A stretch of 64,000 nucleotides of DNA from Agrobacterium tumefaciens (GTDB lineage: Bacteria; Pseudomonadota; Alphaproteobacteria; Rhizobiales; Rhizobiaceae), in contig NZ_CP072308.1 in the NCBI RefSeq assembly GCF_017726655.1, positions 1,550,001 to 1,614,000 on the forward strand. The letters run 5' to 3'. A model generated the notes under the pieces. It saw only the letters and a program-made list of their open reading frames with translations. It was not told the origin of the DNA and ran no database searches. Below, one piece after another: positions 1 through 8,608 of this stretch. The translations under genes and the position numbers were made by a program. How positions within the stretch are numbered: the first letter of the stretch is position 1; the number at the start of each line of letters is the position of its first letter.

Positions 1-661
1 GCGCGATGTGCCAGGGCTCGGCGCAGAGGCTGTAAAGCCAGCTCATGTGGAGCTTGCGGAAAATCTCCGGCATGCCGGCGACCTCAGAGATCAGGACCTT
101 GAACAGCGGGCCAACGGCGATCGTCAGCCGCGCATCCTCGTGGCTGACGGTGCGGTGCAGCCATGTTTCCTGTTCTTCCTTCAGCATTCCCGCCAGCAAC
201 ACATCCACCTTAACACCCGTCGCATCCCGGTTCAGCATGACGAAATCGTGCCAGGGCGCGTGGGCGCGCAACCTCGCGAGAACCTCACCGACCTGCGCCC
301 CATCGTCGCCTGCAACACCGATGCGCTTCGGCACCGCCATGTAGGTCAACAACGCCATGGTGAAGGCGACGCCGTCGATGGGGGCGGACAGAGGCTCACC
401 CTCGTCGCGACGCGCAGCAGCCCTTGTTGCCTTGCCTTGCGGCAGAAGCATGCAGCTTTCCAGAACCTGCCGATAGGCACTGTTTTTCAGCGAAAACTTC
501 GCCTTCTCGATTGTCAGAAAGGAGAGCATCGTATGGCCATTTGCGGCCGACGCCCTGCTGCTGACCAGCTCCAGAGCGCCATTCCAGTCGAGGTCACAGA
601 CCCGCAAGCCGTGAACAGTCCGCTGCGATACCGGTTGCGCGAAATCCGACGCGAAACTCAT
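1..661 (-). CDS. WecG/TagA/CpsF-family glycosyltransferase (3' end outside the window)
   Basis: The first 220 codons of a gene read on the minus strand with no stop before the window edge. The translation holds the family's late signature: a VDVLLAGMLKEEQETWL segment corresponding to the usual 'V.LG.PKQE.W' motif, then a 'VGPLF' segment and an 'RKLHMSWLYSLCAEP' segment matching the family's 'R.GLEWLYRL..EP' tail. Members transfer N-acetylmannosamine(uronic acid)-type sugars to lipid-linked intermediates in envelope or exopolysaccharide synthesis. The ATG at 661 is preceded by GGGGGTAG. The canonical G-S-P-K motif is degenerate here (M-L-K-E), so substrate and activity are uncertain. It lies at the boundary of the flagellar cluster. 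Confidence 0.75.
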   Translation of the reverse strand, partial: MSFASDFAQPVSQRTVHGLRVCDLDWNGALELVSSRASAANGHTMLSFLTIEKAKFSLKNSAYRQVLESCMLLPQGKATRAAARRDEGEPLSAPIDGVAFTMALLTYMAVPKRIGVAGDDGAQVGEVLARLRAHAPWHDFVMLNRDATGVKVDVLLAGMLKEEQETWLHRTVSHEDARLTIAVGPLFKVLISEVAGMPEIFRKLHMSWLYSLCAEPWHIA

Positions 662-865
662 TGCTACCCCCAATTTCAAACCCATCGCCGCCGACGCGGC
701 CGGATGGCCTGCGGGTCGGTGGCTAATGGGTTCGTTATAGAGGCTCGGCTTGAATTTTGCCTGAAAGCAATCGCTCGAATATCGTGGGCTGCCGCAAGAG
801 ACCGTTAACCGGACGAATGCCTTTTTTGCCGCATCGAAAGGCGGAAGGCCATCGCGCCATCGCCC

Positions 866-1399
866 TCAATGGCTCGGAGCGGCTTCTTTTGCGGCTTCTA
901 CCTTTTCGCCTTCGACGAGCTTGACCGAGCGTGGCGTGCCGTTGCCGTTCTGCTCGCGGATGTCGGCTTTCGACAGATAGTCGAGCTGCTCGATCAGCAC
1001 GTCTTCGACCACCTCGTCATCAAGCTTCTTGTTTAACCCCTCACGGATGCGCTGCTTGAAGGCTTCGGGGTCGAACGTCGAGATGTTGGCGATATTGACC
1101 ATGGAAGAACCGGCCAGCAGCGTGAAAAGCTCGTCGGTCATCAGCTGCGTTGCCGGCAGCTCGATCTTGGCCATCTTGGCCTTGTCGACGCGCAGCGAAA
1201 TCCGGCTCAGGAAATAGCCGTTCACCCCGCCATCATTGATGACGGGAATGGTGATGCTTTCGCCTTTCACCAACTGCAGATTGGCCTTTTTCGCCTCCGC
1301 CTCATCCGGCGCGGGCGCCGACGCCAACTGGACGGAGAAATACACCGCGCCGAGCGTGACGGCGCAAACCCAGACGCCGGTGAGAAGAAGCTTCAACAT
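866..1399 (-). CDS. Membrane-anchored protein with FliL-like layout (conserved in flagellar cluster)
   Basis: 177 residues. One N-terminal membrane segment (about residues 3-25) is followed by a predicted periplasmic domain. The architecture resembles FliL: a short tail, a TM helix, a beta-rich region, then a helical stretch (FKQRIREGLNKKL) followed by a strand (VEDVLIEQLDYL), as in the 'I...L...V..V.F..F..Q' end of FliL family proteins. A recognisable FliL is encoded at 33504, so this would be a second, divergent member. Its ATG overlaps the stop of the upstream gene by one base (TGATG), so it is last in the flgE-to-here operon. Function is inferred from layout and position only. Confidence 0.6.
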   Translation of the reverse strand: MLKLLLTGVWVCAVTLGAVYFSVQLASAPAPDEAEAKKANLQLVKGESITIPVINDGGVNGYFLSRISLRVDKAKMAKIELPATQLMTDELFTLLAGSSMVNIANISTFDPEAFKQRIREGLNKKLDDEVVEDVLIEQLDYLSKADIREQNGNGTPRSVKLVEGEKVEAAKEAAPSH

Positions 1400-1767
1400 C
1401 AGGAGGCGGCACCGTACATGAACTGTTCCTGCGAGTAGGTGCCGTCCGTGTCGGCTTCCTGGATCGCGTTCTTGAGCAGATCCGCGACCGCGCGGACCGC
1501 GTTGAGATGTGCTTCGACGCGGCTCGCATTGGTCGCAAGCTTGGACTTGATACCCTTCACCTGCTCCATGTAGCCGGCAGCGATTTCCTCGTGCGGCGTG
1601 TCGCGAACCAGCATCGTCAGCTCATAGAGGCAACGGCTTTTATGAGCATTGGAGACCTTAAAATCGAACCTGGGGTCCTTACCGATATTTTCATTCTCGT
1701 TGTCGATGATCATCTCAAGGCGGCCGAGAACGGATTGGATACGGTGGTCGTTCGACATAAGGTCCAT
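1399..1767 (-). CDS. Small helical protein, FlgN-type chaperone candidate
   Basis: 122 residues from the ATG at 1767, which has GGAG about 8 bases upstream; an in-frame ATG at 1800 lacks a binding site. The protein is almost all helix, with no signal or membrane segment: an N-terminal helix of the 'RLEMIIDNENENI' kind, a long middle helix, and a C-terminal helix (ARRAVADLL-like, residues VRAVADLLKNAI) followed by a Tyr-Ser tail. This is the pattern of FlgN, the export chaperone for the hook-junction proteins FlgK and FlgL, both encoded in the same operon at 8609-10087 and 7502-8605. The assignment is inferred; no signature residue proves it. Confidence 0.5.
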   Translation of the reverse strand: MDLMSNDHRIQSVLGRLEMIIDNENENIGKDPRFDFKVSNAHKSRCLYELTMLVRDTPHEEIAAGYMEQVKGIKSKLATNASRVEAHLNAVRAVADLLKNAIQEADTDGTYSQEQFMYGAAS

Positions 1768-1796
1768 GCTTGTCTCCTCGTTTGGGGTTTTCATTC

Positions 1797-2354
1797 TCAA
1801 GCCTCGTCCGTTTTGTCATTTGAAACGCCGAGGACCTGCCGCTCGAACTCCGCCACCATCCGAATTGCAGCATTATGGTCTTTTTCATTCATCGATACGT
1901 CGGTGATGCCTTTGCTTTCAGCCTTCCGAAGCGCATCCTTGTATGCCTGCTCCGCAATGCCGACACCGCCATTTCTGGAAATCGTGTCGGCAAACTGTTC
2001 GGCCATCATGCTCTTCCAGATTTCGCCGGCGTTACCCTTGCCGTAAACCTCTTCGCTGTCTTTCGGCAGCATGTTGGCGACGAAGGTCTGGAGAACCGAG
2101 GCCTCATATTTGCGATATGTTTCGGGGACTTCGGTGCGCGCGGAACGAATATTGGAATTGCCGAGACCAGCCTTCGAGGAGGCGCCATCCAGCATATCGA
2201 CGGCGGCACCAAAGCCCTTGCCCGAATCGGCGAGGCTGGTCGCGGCAAACGCCGCCTTGTTCGCCTTCAATTTTTCTTGGGCGACCTGTACTTCCAGAGG
2301 GTCCGCCGCGCGAACCACATCCATCACCAGATCGCTTATAACCGATATCGCCAC
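1797..2354 (-). CDS. flgJ: FlgJ-type rod-binding protein without muramidase domain
   Basis: 185 residues from a GTG at 2354 with GGGAG 8-9 bases upstream; the longer ORF from a GTG at 2405 has no binding site. Residues roughly 90-145 (FVANMLPKDSEEVYGKG, then EIWKSMMAEQFADTISRNGGVGIAE) match the rod-binding domain of FlgJ, which caps the growing periplasmic rod. The C-terminal peptidoglycan hydrolase domain present in enterobacterial FlgJ is absent. A separate lytic transglycosylase at 12448-13026 probably supplies the cell-wall opening activity. Downstream of the fliJ-like gene and upstream of the flgN-like gene on the same strand. Confidence 0.75.
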   Translation of the reverse strand: MAISVISDLVMDVVRAADPLEVQVAQEKLKANKAAFAATSLADSGKGFGAAVDMLDGASSKAGLGNSNIRSARTEVPETYRKYEASVLQTFVANMLPKDSEEVYGKGNAGEIWKSMMAEQFADTISRNGGVGIAEQAYKDALRKAESKGITDVSMNEKDHNAAIRMVAEFERQVLGVSNDKTDEA

Positions 2355-2465
2355 GTCCCGAACTCCCGAGCCGATGAACGTGCCGACGCAAAACGGCGCG
2401 TTCACTCAATCAAGAAACATCGCGGGCAGTGTGTTCAAGAACGCCGCGATGCAACAACGGGGAGA

Positions 2466-2888
2466 CTATGAATCGCCAACCTTGCTGGAGGCTGGTGTTG
2501 AACGGGCAACATTCGTAATTTCTAACAAATCGTAGATCGCATTATCGTCTGCTTCGCGGTCTTCGAGATCGCGGGCGACGTGCATTCTGTCCTCGAGCCT
2601 GTCGGCCTTGGTCTTTTCCTTCAGAACCTTGTTTTCCTGAAAATGCTGGACGCCTTCAAGCTGCCGGTCCTGCACGACGAGACGGCCGTAGCGACCCTGA
2701 TAATGCCGGGAAAACGTCTGGTGCACCGGCTCCAGGGAATTCATCGCTTCCAGCGTGCTTTCCATGGATTGCGCCACTTCGGTGCGTGCCCGCGTGGTGT
2801 CGGCCAGTTCGACCTCGGCCATTTTTTCCATGTGGCGCTGGACCGTCACCAGACGTTTGAGCTTGTCCGAGCGTTTGTCAGAAGCCAT
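2466..2888 (-). CDS. Coiled-coil protein, FliJ-like candidate
   Basis: 140 residues, charged and almost wholly helical, with no membrane segment. The N-terminus (DKLKRLVTVQRHMEKMAEVELADTT) resembles the start of FliJ, the coiled-coil stalk of the flagellar export ATPase: a basic 'KL.RL..V.....' strip then an 'ELA' block. Length is near the 147 residues of Salmonella FliJ. It follows fliR by 14 bases, with GGGGGAAA before the ATG at 2888. FliJ is usually next to fliI, but the gene after fliI here (27754) is a membrane protein, so this is the best FliJ candidate in the window. Coiled coils align easily by chance, so confidence is moderate. Confidence 0.5.
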   Translation of the reverse strand: MASDKRSDKLKRLVTVQRHMEKMAEVELADTTRARTEVAQSMESTLEAMNSLEPVHQTFSRHYQGRYGRLVVQDRQLEGVQHFQENKVLKEKTKADRLEDRMHVARDLEDREADDNAIYDLLEITNVARSTPASSKVGDS

Positions 2889-2902
2889 GGCGTTTCCCCC
2901 GA

Positions 2903-3658
2903 TCAGAAACCGATGAAGACGGGACCGAACCCATCCACGAATTGCCGGATGAGAGCTGCGACCGAAAGGTAGAGCATGAACATGCCGCCCGCGAGAATGA
3001 AGGGCGTCGATATGAAAAAGACGGGGATTTGCGGCGCGAGCTTGTTGATGAGGCCGACGGCAACGTTGAACATCAAACCGTAGATCACAAACGGGCTCGC
3101 AAGCCGCAGCATGATGGAAAATGAAGCCCTCAGCGTGTCGGTCAGCGTGATCAGCATTTTCTGGCCGCTGATGAGCGCGCCGACAGGGGTTACATTGTAC
3201 GAATCCACCAGCGCCTTAAGGACGATGTGATGGAAGTCCATCATGAAGAGAATGAGCAGGCCGCCGAAGGTGATGAAGTTGGCGATCTGGTTTTCCTGCG
3301 CATCTTCAATGGGATCGGAACCGCCGGGTGCGCTGAGACCGATCGAGGCGCCGATGAGCGCCCCCGTGAACTGGAAACCGAGGGTGTAGAAGCGCGCGAT
3401 CAGGCCGTACATCGCACCAATGAGGATTTCCGTCGCTATAAGCCCGACGACGGTGCCTTGGCTCGCACCGGAGATTTTTGGGTAAATCGTGTCCCACAGC
3501 ACCGGCAACAGCGCCATGGACACGGCCACGCAGAGCAGCATGCGTATCTGCGGCGAAATGCGCGAGCTTGAAAAACCCGGCATGGTCATGAAGCATGCGC
3601 CGATACGGCAGATGGCAAGGAACAATGCAATGATTGTTCCCTGCGGGTCGGTTATCAT
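2903..3658 (-). CDS. fliR: Flagellar export apparatus protein FliR
   Basis: 251 residues, the usual FliR size, with about six hydrophobic segments and the family's '[23 protein letters not shown]' opening, a Phe/Gly-rich central region and a C-terminal '[21 protein letters not shown]' segment. FliR, FliQ and FliP form the helical export gate in the flagellar type III secretion system. The ATG overlaps the flhA stop (ATGA), indicating translational coupling. The gene is in one run with fliQ and flhA, while fliP lies far away at 34001. Confidence 0.95.
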   Translation of the reverse strand: MITDPQGTIIALFLAICRIGACFMTMPGFSSSRISPQIRMLLCVAVSMALLPVLWDTIYPKISGASQGTVVGLIATEILIGAMYGLIARFYTLGFQFTGALIGASIGLSAPGGSDPIEDAQENQIANFITFGGLLILFMMDFHHIVLKALVDSYNVTPVGALISGQKMLITLTDTLRASFSIMLRLASPFVIYGLMFNVAVGLINKLAPQIPVFFISTPFILAGGMFMLYLSVAALIRQFVDGFGPVFIGF

Positions 3659-5742
3659 GAAATGGCGCCCAGAATCTTGATCTCCAGACCCTTGGCCAGT
3701 TCCACATGGGAGAGGACCGGCAGGGTCGCAAAGAGTCGCTCGATAATCATGCGCACATAGGACCGCGTTTCCGGCGAGGTTACAAGGACAAAGGGCAGGC
3801 CGCGGTCCATGAATTCACGGATAACTTTCGACGCTTCTTCGGAAAACTCCTCGAGATGGCGGGGATCGATGTCGAACTCGACGATTTCACCCTTCTGATC
3901 GCGCTTCAGCGCCTGATGGAAGACCATGTCCCACTTGTTGCCGAGTCGCAGCACCCGCAGCACGCCGTTGTCGGCGAGGTCGCCACAGAGCTGCTGCGAC
4001 ATGCGCACCCGCACATGTTCGACGATCTGCTCCGTCTTGCGCACATGCGGCGCAAGTTCGGCAACGGCTTCGAGGATGAGGTGCAGGTTGCGGATCGACA
4101 CCCGCTCGGCAAGCAGCAGTTTCAGCACCGCCTGCAGGCCGGAATACGACATGTGCGACGAGCAGATTTCGTCGGCCAGCTTCTTGTATTCGGGATCCAG
4201 CCTGTCGATGAGGATTTTGACGTCCTTGTAGGACAGAAGCTGCGGCAGATTGTTGCGGATGACTTCGCTCAGATGCGTCAGCACCACGGAGACGTTGTCG
4301 ATCGGATGGAAGCCTTCGCGCTTCAGATCTTCGGTGAAGGTTTCGAGGATCGAGACGGCCGGCATGCCGAAGGCGGGTTCGCGAATTTCGTCACCTGGAA
4401 TGCTTGGCTTGCGCCCTGCCCCCGTGACCACGAGAACATCGCCGACACGCAGGTTGCTGGAAGCGATGGTCGTGCCGTGGACACGGATCTGGTAGGCTTT
4501 TTCCTGGATCATGATGTCGTCGGAAACCTTGATCTCCGGCACGACGAAGCCATACTGGCTCGCAAATTTCTTGCGCATCTTGCCGACGCGGAATGCCAGT
4601 TCCTGATGGGCCCCGAGGAGGCGCGTCGACACCTGCTTGCCGAGCGCCAGTTCGATCTCGGCGGTCTTGAGCACCTGTTTGACGGAATCTTTTTCCGCCT
4701 CGGTGTTCTGGAGAACCTTGTTCTCCTCTTCCTGCCGGCGAAGCGCACTTTCGGCTTCCGCCTGGCGCGGAATATACCAGCTGCCGAAAGCCATGATGCC
4801 GCCGAGGAAGATGAAGGGCAGGAACGGCAGGCCCGGAATGATGGCCAGCAGTCCCATCAGCATGGCCGAGACCATCAGGGCGCGCGGATAACCGCTCAGC
4901 TGGTTGACGACGGCCTGGTCGGTCGATCCAGCCGTACCACCGCGGGAGACAAGGAGGCCGGCTGCCAGCGAGACGATCAGGGCCGGAATTTGCGAGACGA
5001 TACCGTCACCGACCGAGAGCTTGACGAAAACGTCAGCCGCTTCGCCAATCGGCATGCCGTGGCGGAAATAACCGATGATGATACCGCCGAAGACGTTAAT
5101 GGCGGTGATGATAAGACCGGCGATGGCATCGCCACGCACGAATTTGGAGGCACCGTCCATCGAGCCGAAGAAGGAGCTTTCCTCTTCCAGTTCACGACGG
5201 CGGCGCTGGGCTTCCTTTTCGTCGATGATGCCGGCCGACAGGTCAGCGTCGATCGACATCTGCTTGCCGGGGATGGCGTCGAGGGTGAAGCGCGCGCCGA
5301 CTTCCGCGATACGCGTCGCACCCTTGGTGATGACGATGAAGTTGACGGTGATCAGGATCAGGAAGACGATCAGACCGATCACGAAATCGCCGGACATGAC
5401 GAGGCTCGAGAAGCCCGCAATCACGCCACCGGCCGCCGTTGGGCCCTCATTGCCGTGGGACAGGATGACGCGCGTCGTCGCAATATTCAGCGACAGACGG
5501 ATCATCGTCGCGATCAGCAACACGGTCGGAAAGGACGAGAAATCCAGCGGCCGTTGAATCCAGAGCGCGACCATCAGGATCAGAACCGAGAGCGCGATGG
5601 AGAAGGCGAGGCCGATGTCCACCAGCATGACCGGAATGGGAAGGAAGAGGACGCAGAGGATCGCCACAATGCCCAGCGCGAATCCGATGTCGCGCGTGCT
5701 CGGACTAACCTTGGGCAGGGATATGACTGGTGGTTGCGCCAT
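3655..5742 (-). CDS. flhA: Flagellar export apparatus protein FlhA
   Basis: 695 residues from the ATG at 5742 (MAQPPVISL), which has AGGAC about 8 bases upstream; a further in-frame ATG at 5763 has no binding site. The N-terminal half holds about eight membrane segments with the conserved cytoplasmic loop ([28 protein letters not shown] region, near residues 145-170) that is the FHIPEP signature of the FlhA/LcrD family. The C-terminal half is the cytoplasmic domain that docks chaperone-substrate complexes. Length matches the family (about 690). Coupled to fliR by a four-base overlap; 158 bases separate it from fliQ. Confidence 0.97.
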   Translation of the reverse strand: MAQPPVISLPKVSPSTRDIGFALGIVAILCVLFLPIPVMLVDIGLAFSIALSVLILMVALWIQRPLDFSSFPTVLLIATMIRLSLNIATTRVILSHGNEGPTAAGGVIAGFSSLVMSGDFVIGLIVFLILITVNFIVITKGATRIAEVGARFTLDAIPGKQMSIDADLSAGIIDEKEAQRRRRELEEESSFFGSMDGASKFVRGDAIAGLIITAINVFGGIIIGYFRHGMPIGEAADVFVKLSVGDGIVSQIPALIVSLAAGLLVSRGGTAGSTDQAVVNQLSGYPRALMVSAMLMGLLAIIPGLPFLPFIFLGGIMAFGSWYIPRQAEAESALRRQEEENKVLQNTEAEKDSVKQVLKTAEIELALGKQVSTRLLGAHQELAFRVGKMRKKFASQYGFVVPEIKVSDDIMIQEKAYQIRVHGTTIASSNLRVGDVLVVTGAGRKPSIPGDEIREPAFGMPAVSILETFTEDLKREGFHPIDNVSVVLTHLSEVIRNNLPQLLSYKDVKILIDRLDPEYKKLADEICSSHMSYSGLQAVLKLLLAERVSIRNLHLILEAVAELAPHVRKTEQIVEHVRVRMSQQLCGDLADNGVLRVLRLGNKWDMVFHQALKRDQKGEIVEFDIDPRHLEEFSEEASKVIREFMDRGLPFVLVTSPETRSYVRMIIERLFATLPVLSHVELAKGLEIKILGAIS

Positions 5743-5900
5743 GAATTCGTCCTGTCTCTTCATGAGAAGGGCGACGGAAAAGCCGCCGCACGGTTCCGCG
5801 GCACCGGTTTTCGAAAAGCGAACGCCGTTCGGCCCGGTGCTTCAGGCCTATCCCTAGCCGCTGAAGCTTGCGCGAAGGTGGCAGCCACGGCGGCCGGGCA
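5743..5900 (-). other. fliQ-flhA intercistronic region with two possible hairpins
   Basis: 158 bases between the fliQ stop and the flhA start. Two inverted repeats are visible: GCACCGG (5801-5807) with CCGGTGC (5834-5840), and CTTCAG (5840-5845) with CTGAAG (5871-5876). Neither is followed by a T-run on the minus strand, so they are not intrinsic terminators. They may be RNA processing or stability elements; no function is shown. Confidence 0.35.
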
Positions 5901-6167
5901 TCAGAAGCCGGACTGGATGCGCGAAAAGACGAGATTGGAGAACAGCGATATTTGCGCACCCACGAACGGGGCCGCGACGCCAAGCACAAGCATGATCGTG
6001 ACGATCTTGGGAACGAAGGTCAGCGTCATTTCCTGAACCTGGGTCAGGGCCTGAATAAAGGCAATAACGACGCCAACGATCATGGCGGCGAGAACCGCCG
6101 GACCGGCCGCGACGAGAACCGTCCAGACTGCCGCCTGCATGATATCAAGCGCATCGGCCTCGTTCAT
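5901..6167 (-). CDS. fliQ: Flagellar export apparatus protein FliQ
   Basis: 88 residues, the standard FliQ length, with two membrane helices (about residues 15-40 and 52-75). The segment 'AAMIVGVVIAFIQALTQVQEMTLTFVPKI' is the FliQ/SpaQ family signature joining the two helices. FliQ surrounds the FliP-FliR gate in the inner membrane. It lies 45 bases after flgD and before flhA on the same strand, as in other rhizobial clusters. Confidence 0.95.
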   Translation of the reverse strand: MNEADALDIMQAAVWTVLVAAGPAVLAAMIVGVVIAFIQALTQVQEMTLTFVPKIVTIMLVLGVAAPFVGAQISLFSNLVFSRIQSGF

Positions 6168-6212
6168 CGTCGCATCCTTGTTTCATGGAAGCGGCATCAT
6201 GCCGCCTCGATA

Positions 6213-6686
6213 TCAGGAACCGGCCGAATTGTTCGAATCGGTGGTTGTCCCTGTAGATTTAGTCGTGATCGGGCCGTTGGAGAAGACCACGCCAGCCTGT
6301 ACCAGCACTTTATCACCGGCTTCGGTGACCGCGACGATACCATCGGAATAGACCTGCACTTCCTTGACCACGCCGGTAACATTGTCGTCAGCGCTCTTAA
6401 CGGTCTTGCCAACCAGGTCGGAGGCGCGCGTCAGGGCTTCCGCCTGCAGCATGCTCTTCAGATGCGTGTTGGTCTTGATCGTCTGCTCGACCTGCGAGAA
6501 GCTTGCGAGCTGCGACATCTGCTGGCCCGCATCCATCGGGCTGGTCGGGTCCTGGTTCTTCATCTGTGCGATGAGGAGCTTCAGGAAGCTGTCATAGTTC
6601 AGCGAGGCCGCATTCTTGTCGCTGCTGCTGGCACCGGCATTCGCCCAGGGGTTTGCCGCTGCCGCATTGACTGCATCTACCGCCAT
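6213..6686 (-). CDS. flgD: Flagellar hook capping protein FlgD
   Basis: 157 residues. The conserved N-terminal FlgD block is present ([38 protein letters not shown], about residues 30-68), followed by '[13 protein letters not shown]'. FlgD is exported and sits on the hook tip, placing FlgE subunits. It is shorter than enterobacterial FlgD (about 230 residues) because the C-terminal Tudor/FnIII-like domain is reduced; short forms are usual in Rhizobiaceae. The start overlaps the end of flbT by ten bases, so translation is probably coupled. Confidence 0.93.
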   Translation of the reverse strand: MAVDAVNAAAANPWANAGASSSDKNAASLNYDSFLKLLIAQMKNQDPTSPMDAGQQMSQLASFSQVEQTIKTNTHLKSMLQAEALTRASDLVGKTVKSADDNVTGVVKEVQVYSDGIVAVTEAGDKVLVQAGVVFSNGPITTKSTGTTTDSNNSAGS

Positions 6687-7126
6687 GGTGCGATCTCCTT
6701 GCGAATCTGTTCGATGGTTGCCGGGGTCATTTCCTGATTGTTGAGGATTTTCTCCTCGATCGGGTAGAGACCGCGAATGGCTTTGAGCGCTTCGAAAGCC
6801 TTGCCGGATGCCACAAGCCCGTCGATCCGCTTCAGTTCCGCCAGAACCTCGTCATGCTGGAAGCAGTTCAGCAGCATGCTGACCGACTTGCGGAACATAT
6901 TGGTGGATTGGTCGCGCCCTTCCGGGTTGATGAGGATCATCTGCGCGATGAAATAAAGCTGCCGAAGCGGCGTGGTCGCCTGCTCGGGCTGAAGCACGTG
7001 GTTTTCGAGCAGAAACGTGACATCGTTCAGGAATTCAAGCGCGACCTTGCGATCGACGCGCAGAACTGCGCCGTTGATGAAGATCTTTTCGCCCGATTTC
7101 AGCGAAATCCGAAGTGTACTTTTCAT
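6677..7126 (-). CDS. flbT: Flagellin post-transcriptional regulator FlbT
   Basis: 149 residues with the FlbT family features: an N-terminal '[23 protein letters not shown]' beta region, then helical '[28 protein letters not shown]'. In Caulobacter, FlbT binds the 5' leader of flagellin mRNA and lowers its stability until hook completion; in Brucella it is a positive factor for flagellin. It lies between flaF and flgD, overlapping both. The structured leaders before flaA, flaB and flaC (35045-35103, 36321-36370, 37532-37580) are natural candidate targets, but that link is inferred. Confidence 0.95.
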   Translation of the reverse strand: MKSTLRISLKSGEKIFINGAVLRVDRKVALEFLNDVTFLLENHVLQPEQATTPLRQLYFIAQMILINPEGRDQSTNMFRKSVSMLLNCFQHDEVLAELKRIDGLVASGKAFEALKAIRGLYPIEEKILNNQEMTPATIEQIRKEIAPWR

Positions 7127-7467
7127 TTCAGTCCATCCCTGATGATGGTTGTCACGTCAATTATGCCCTGGAAATTCGTCGACTGACGTTTCCGGATCAG
7201 TTCGCACTCTTTCAAAATCCAGATCGCGATGGAGATCAGATTGGCTCTGAGTTCGATTGCAAGCTGATTGTCCGGCTGCTTAAGATCCTCAATGAAGCGG
7301 ATCCAGACCCGTCGAGTGTAAAAAAGTGCTTCGATCGTCGGTCGCTGGGAGGAGGAGTCCCTCGCCTCCACCAGAAGTTCGATCGATTTGGTCAACGCCT
7401 GCCGCTCGCGATCTTTTGCGTTGGCGACACCATCCTCCATGATTTCGGCGTAGGAAAACTGGTACAT
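7123..7467 (-). CDS. flaF: Flagellin biosynthesis regulator FlaF
   Basis: 114 residues; the sequence '[31 protein letters not shown]' and the later '[38 protein letters not shown]' are typical of FlaF. In Caulobacter, FlaF is needed for flagellin synthesis and secretion and acts against FlbT. The stop overlaps the flbT start by four bases. All-helical cytoplasmic protein without signal peptide. Confidence 0.93.
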   Translation of the reverse strand: MYQFSYAEIMEDGVANAKDRERQALTKSIELLVEARDSSSQRPTIEALFYTRRVWIRFIEDLKQPDNQLAIELRANLISIAIWILKECELIRKRQSTNFQGIIDVTTIIRDGLK

Positions 7468-7501
7468 TCATGTATCCTTTATCTGCCGCCACCCCTGTTC
7501 A

Positions 7502-8605
7502 TCAGAGGTAGTTCACCAGACTCATTTTTTGCAGACGCGACGTGAGGCTGTATGCGATTTCAATTTGCTGCTGCAGCAGATCGAGACGGGTCTTCGCCTC
7601 GTAGGTATCGATCCCCTCGATATCCAAGAGATGCGTTTCGATGATCTTCTTCTGCGCCTCCAGCGATTCATTGGCTTTCGAGACACGGCTTTCGGAAAGG
7701 CCGAGCTGGCTCTGCTGCTGGTTCAGCCCGTTGATGGCCGAGCCGATATTCGTTACCGACTTCATCGCGACCATTTCGCGGATACCGCTGTCGACTTTCG
7801 GATCGAGGAAAGTCATCGACGTCATTGCGGTCAGTGCGAAATAGCGCATGCCCTGCGAATTGCTGTTGGTGGATGTTTCGACGATCTCGTTCTGGCTGAT
7901 ACGACTCGTCATGTTGGTGTCGCTCGCCTTCGAGCCGAATGTCGTCCAGAAATCATAGTTCTGGCCGGCCGTCAGGCTGGTGTGCGGCGGGTTTGTGACC
8001 GTCGTCGTGCCTTTGAAGACGCCTTCGATATGCGTCATGAAGCCTTCGACCTGCGTTTTCGACAGGCTGGCGAAATCGCCGACCGGTGGCGTCTGCGCCG
8101 CCATATAGGCATTCAGTTCCGTTTCATAGGCTGCCTTCAGCGGAGATCCGGGTGCAAAATAGTCGTCAACCGGCTTCACATCCGTATTGATGCCGGAAAA
8201 CAGATATTCACCGTTGACAGCCGTATTGGCGAAGCTGGTGAAGTTGTTGAAGGCATTCGAGATCGTCTGGGCAACCGTCGTCAGCGTCGGCGCTTCACTG
8301 CTCGTATTGGGGACGAGAACCTTCTGGATCTCCTGCGCAGCTTTCGCCATGCCATCCAGCGCGGTCTGCGAGGATTTGAGGCGCTGCGTCGCAATCGAGT
8401 TGACGCTGACCAGCGAGGAAATGCGGTCGACATCACGGTTGAGATCGAGGCTGCGGGCCGTATTTGCGCCCAGCGTCAGGCCGAGATCGGCATGCTTGCC
8501 CGTCGTCAGCTCGGTGTTGAGACCGGTCATCTCAACCTGAGCCTTAAGGATGGTGCTGCGCATGCTGTTCTGCATTGCCAGCGATGAAATGAATGACGTT
8601 TTCAT
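7502..8605 (-). CDS. flgL: Hook-filament junction protein FlgL
   Basis: 367 residues. Flagellin-like coiled-coil ends frame a variable middle: the N-terminus (SSLAMQNSMRSTILKAQVEMTGLNTELTTG) matches the alphaproteobacterial FlgL start and the C-terminal helix ends in a typical leucine-rich tail (EIAYSLTSRLQKMSLVNYL). FlgL (HAP3) joins the hook to the filament after FlgK. Three bases separate it from flgK, so they are co-expressed. Confidence 0.92.
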   Translation of the reverse strand: MKTSFISSLAMQNSMRSTILKAQVEMTGLNTELTTGKHADLGLTLGANTARSLDLNRDVDRISSLVSVNSIATQRLKSSQTALDGMAKAAQEIQKVLVPNTSSEAPTLTTVAQTISNAFNNFTSFANTAVNGEYLFSGINTDVKPVDDYFAPGSPLKAAYETELNAYMAAQTPPVGDFASLSKTQVEGFMTHIEGVFKGTTTVTNPPHTSLTAGQNYDFWTTFGSKASDTNMTSRISQNEIVETSTNSNSQGMRYFALTAMTSMTFLDPKVDSGIREMVAMKSVTNIGSAINGLNQQQSQLGLSESRVSKANESLEAQKKIIETHLLDIEGIDTYEAKTRLDLLQQQIEIAYSLTSRLQKMSLVNYL

Positions 8606-8608
8606 CGT

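Noticed and set aside
3706..6036. 776-residue open frame on the plus strand
   Set aside because: It lies antisense to flhA and its translation is low-complexity (Asp/His/Arg/Gly-rich) without any domain; a GC-rich shadow.
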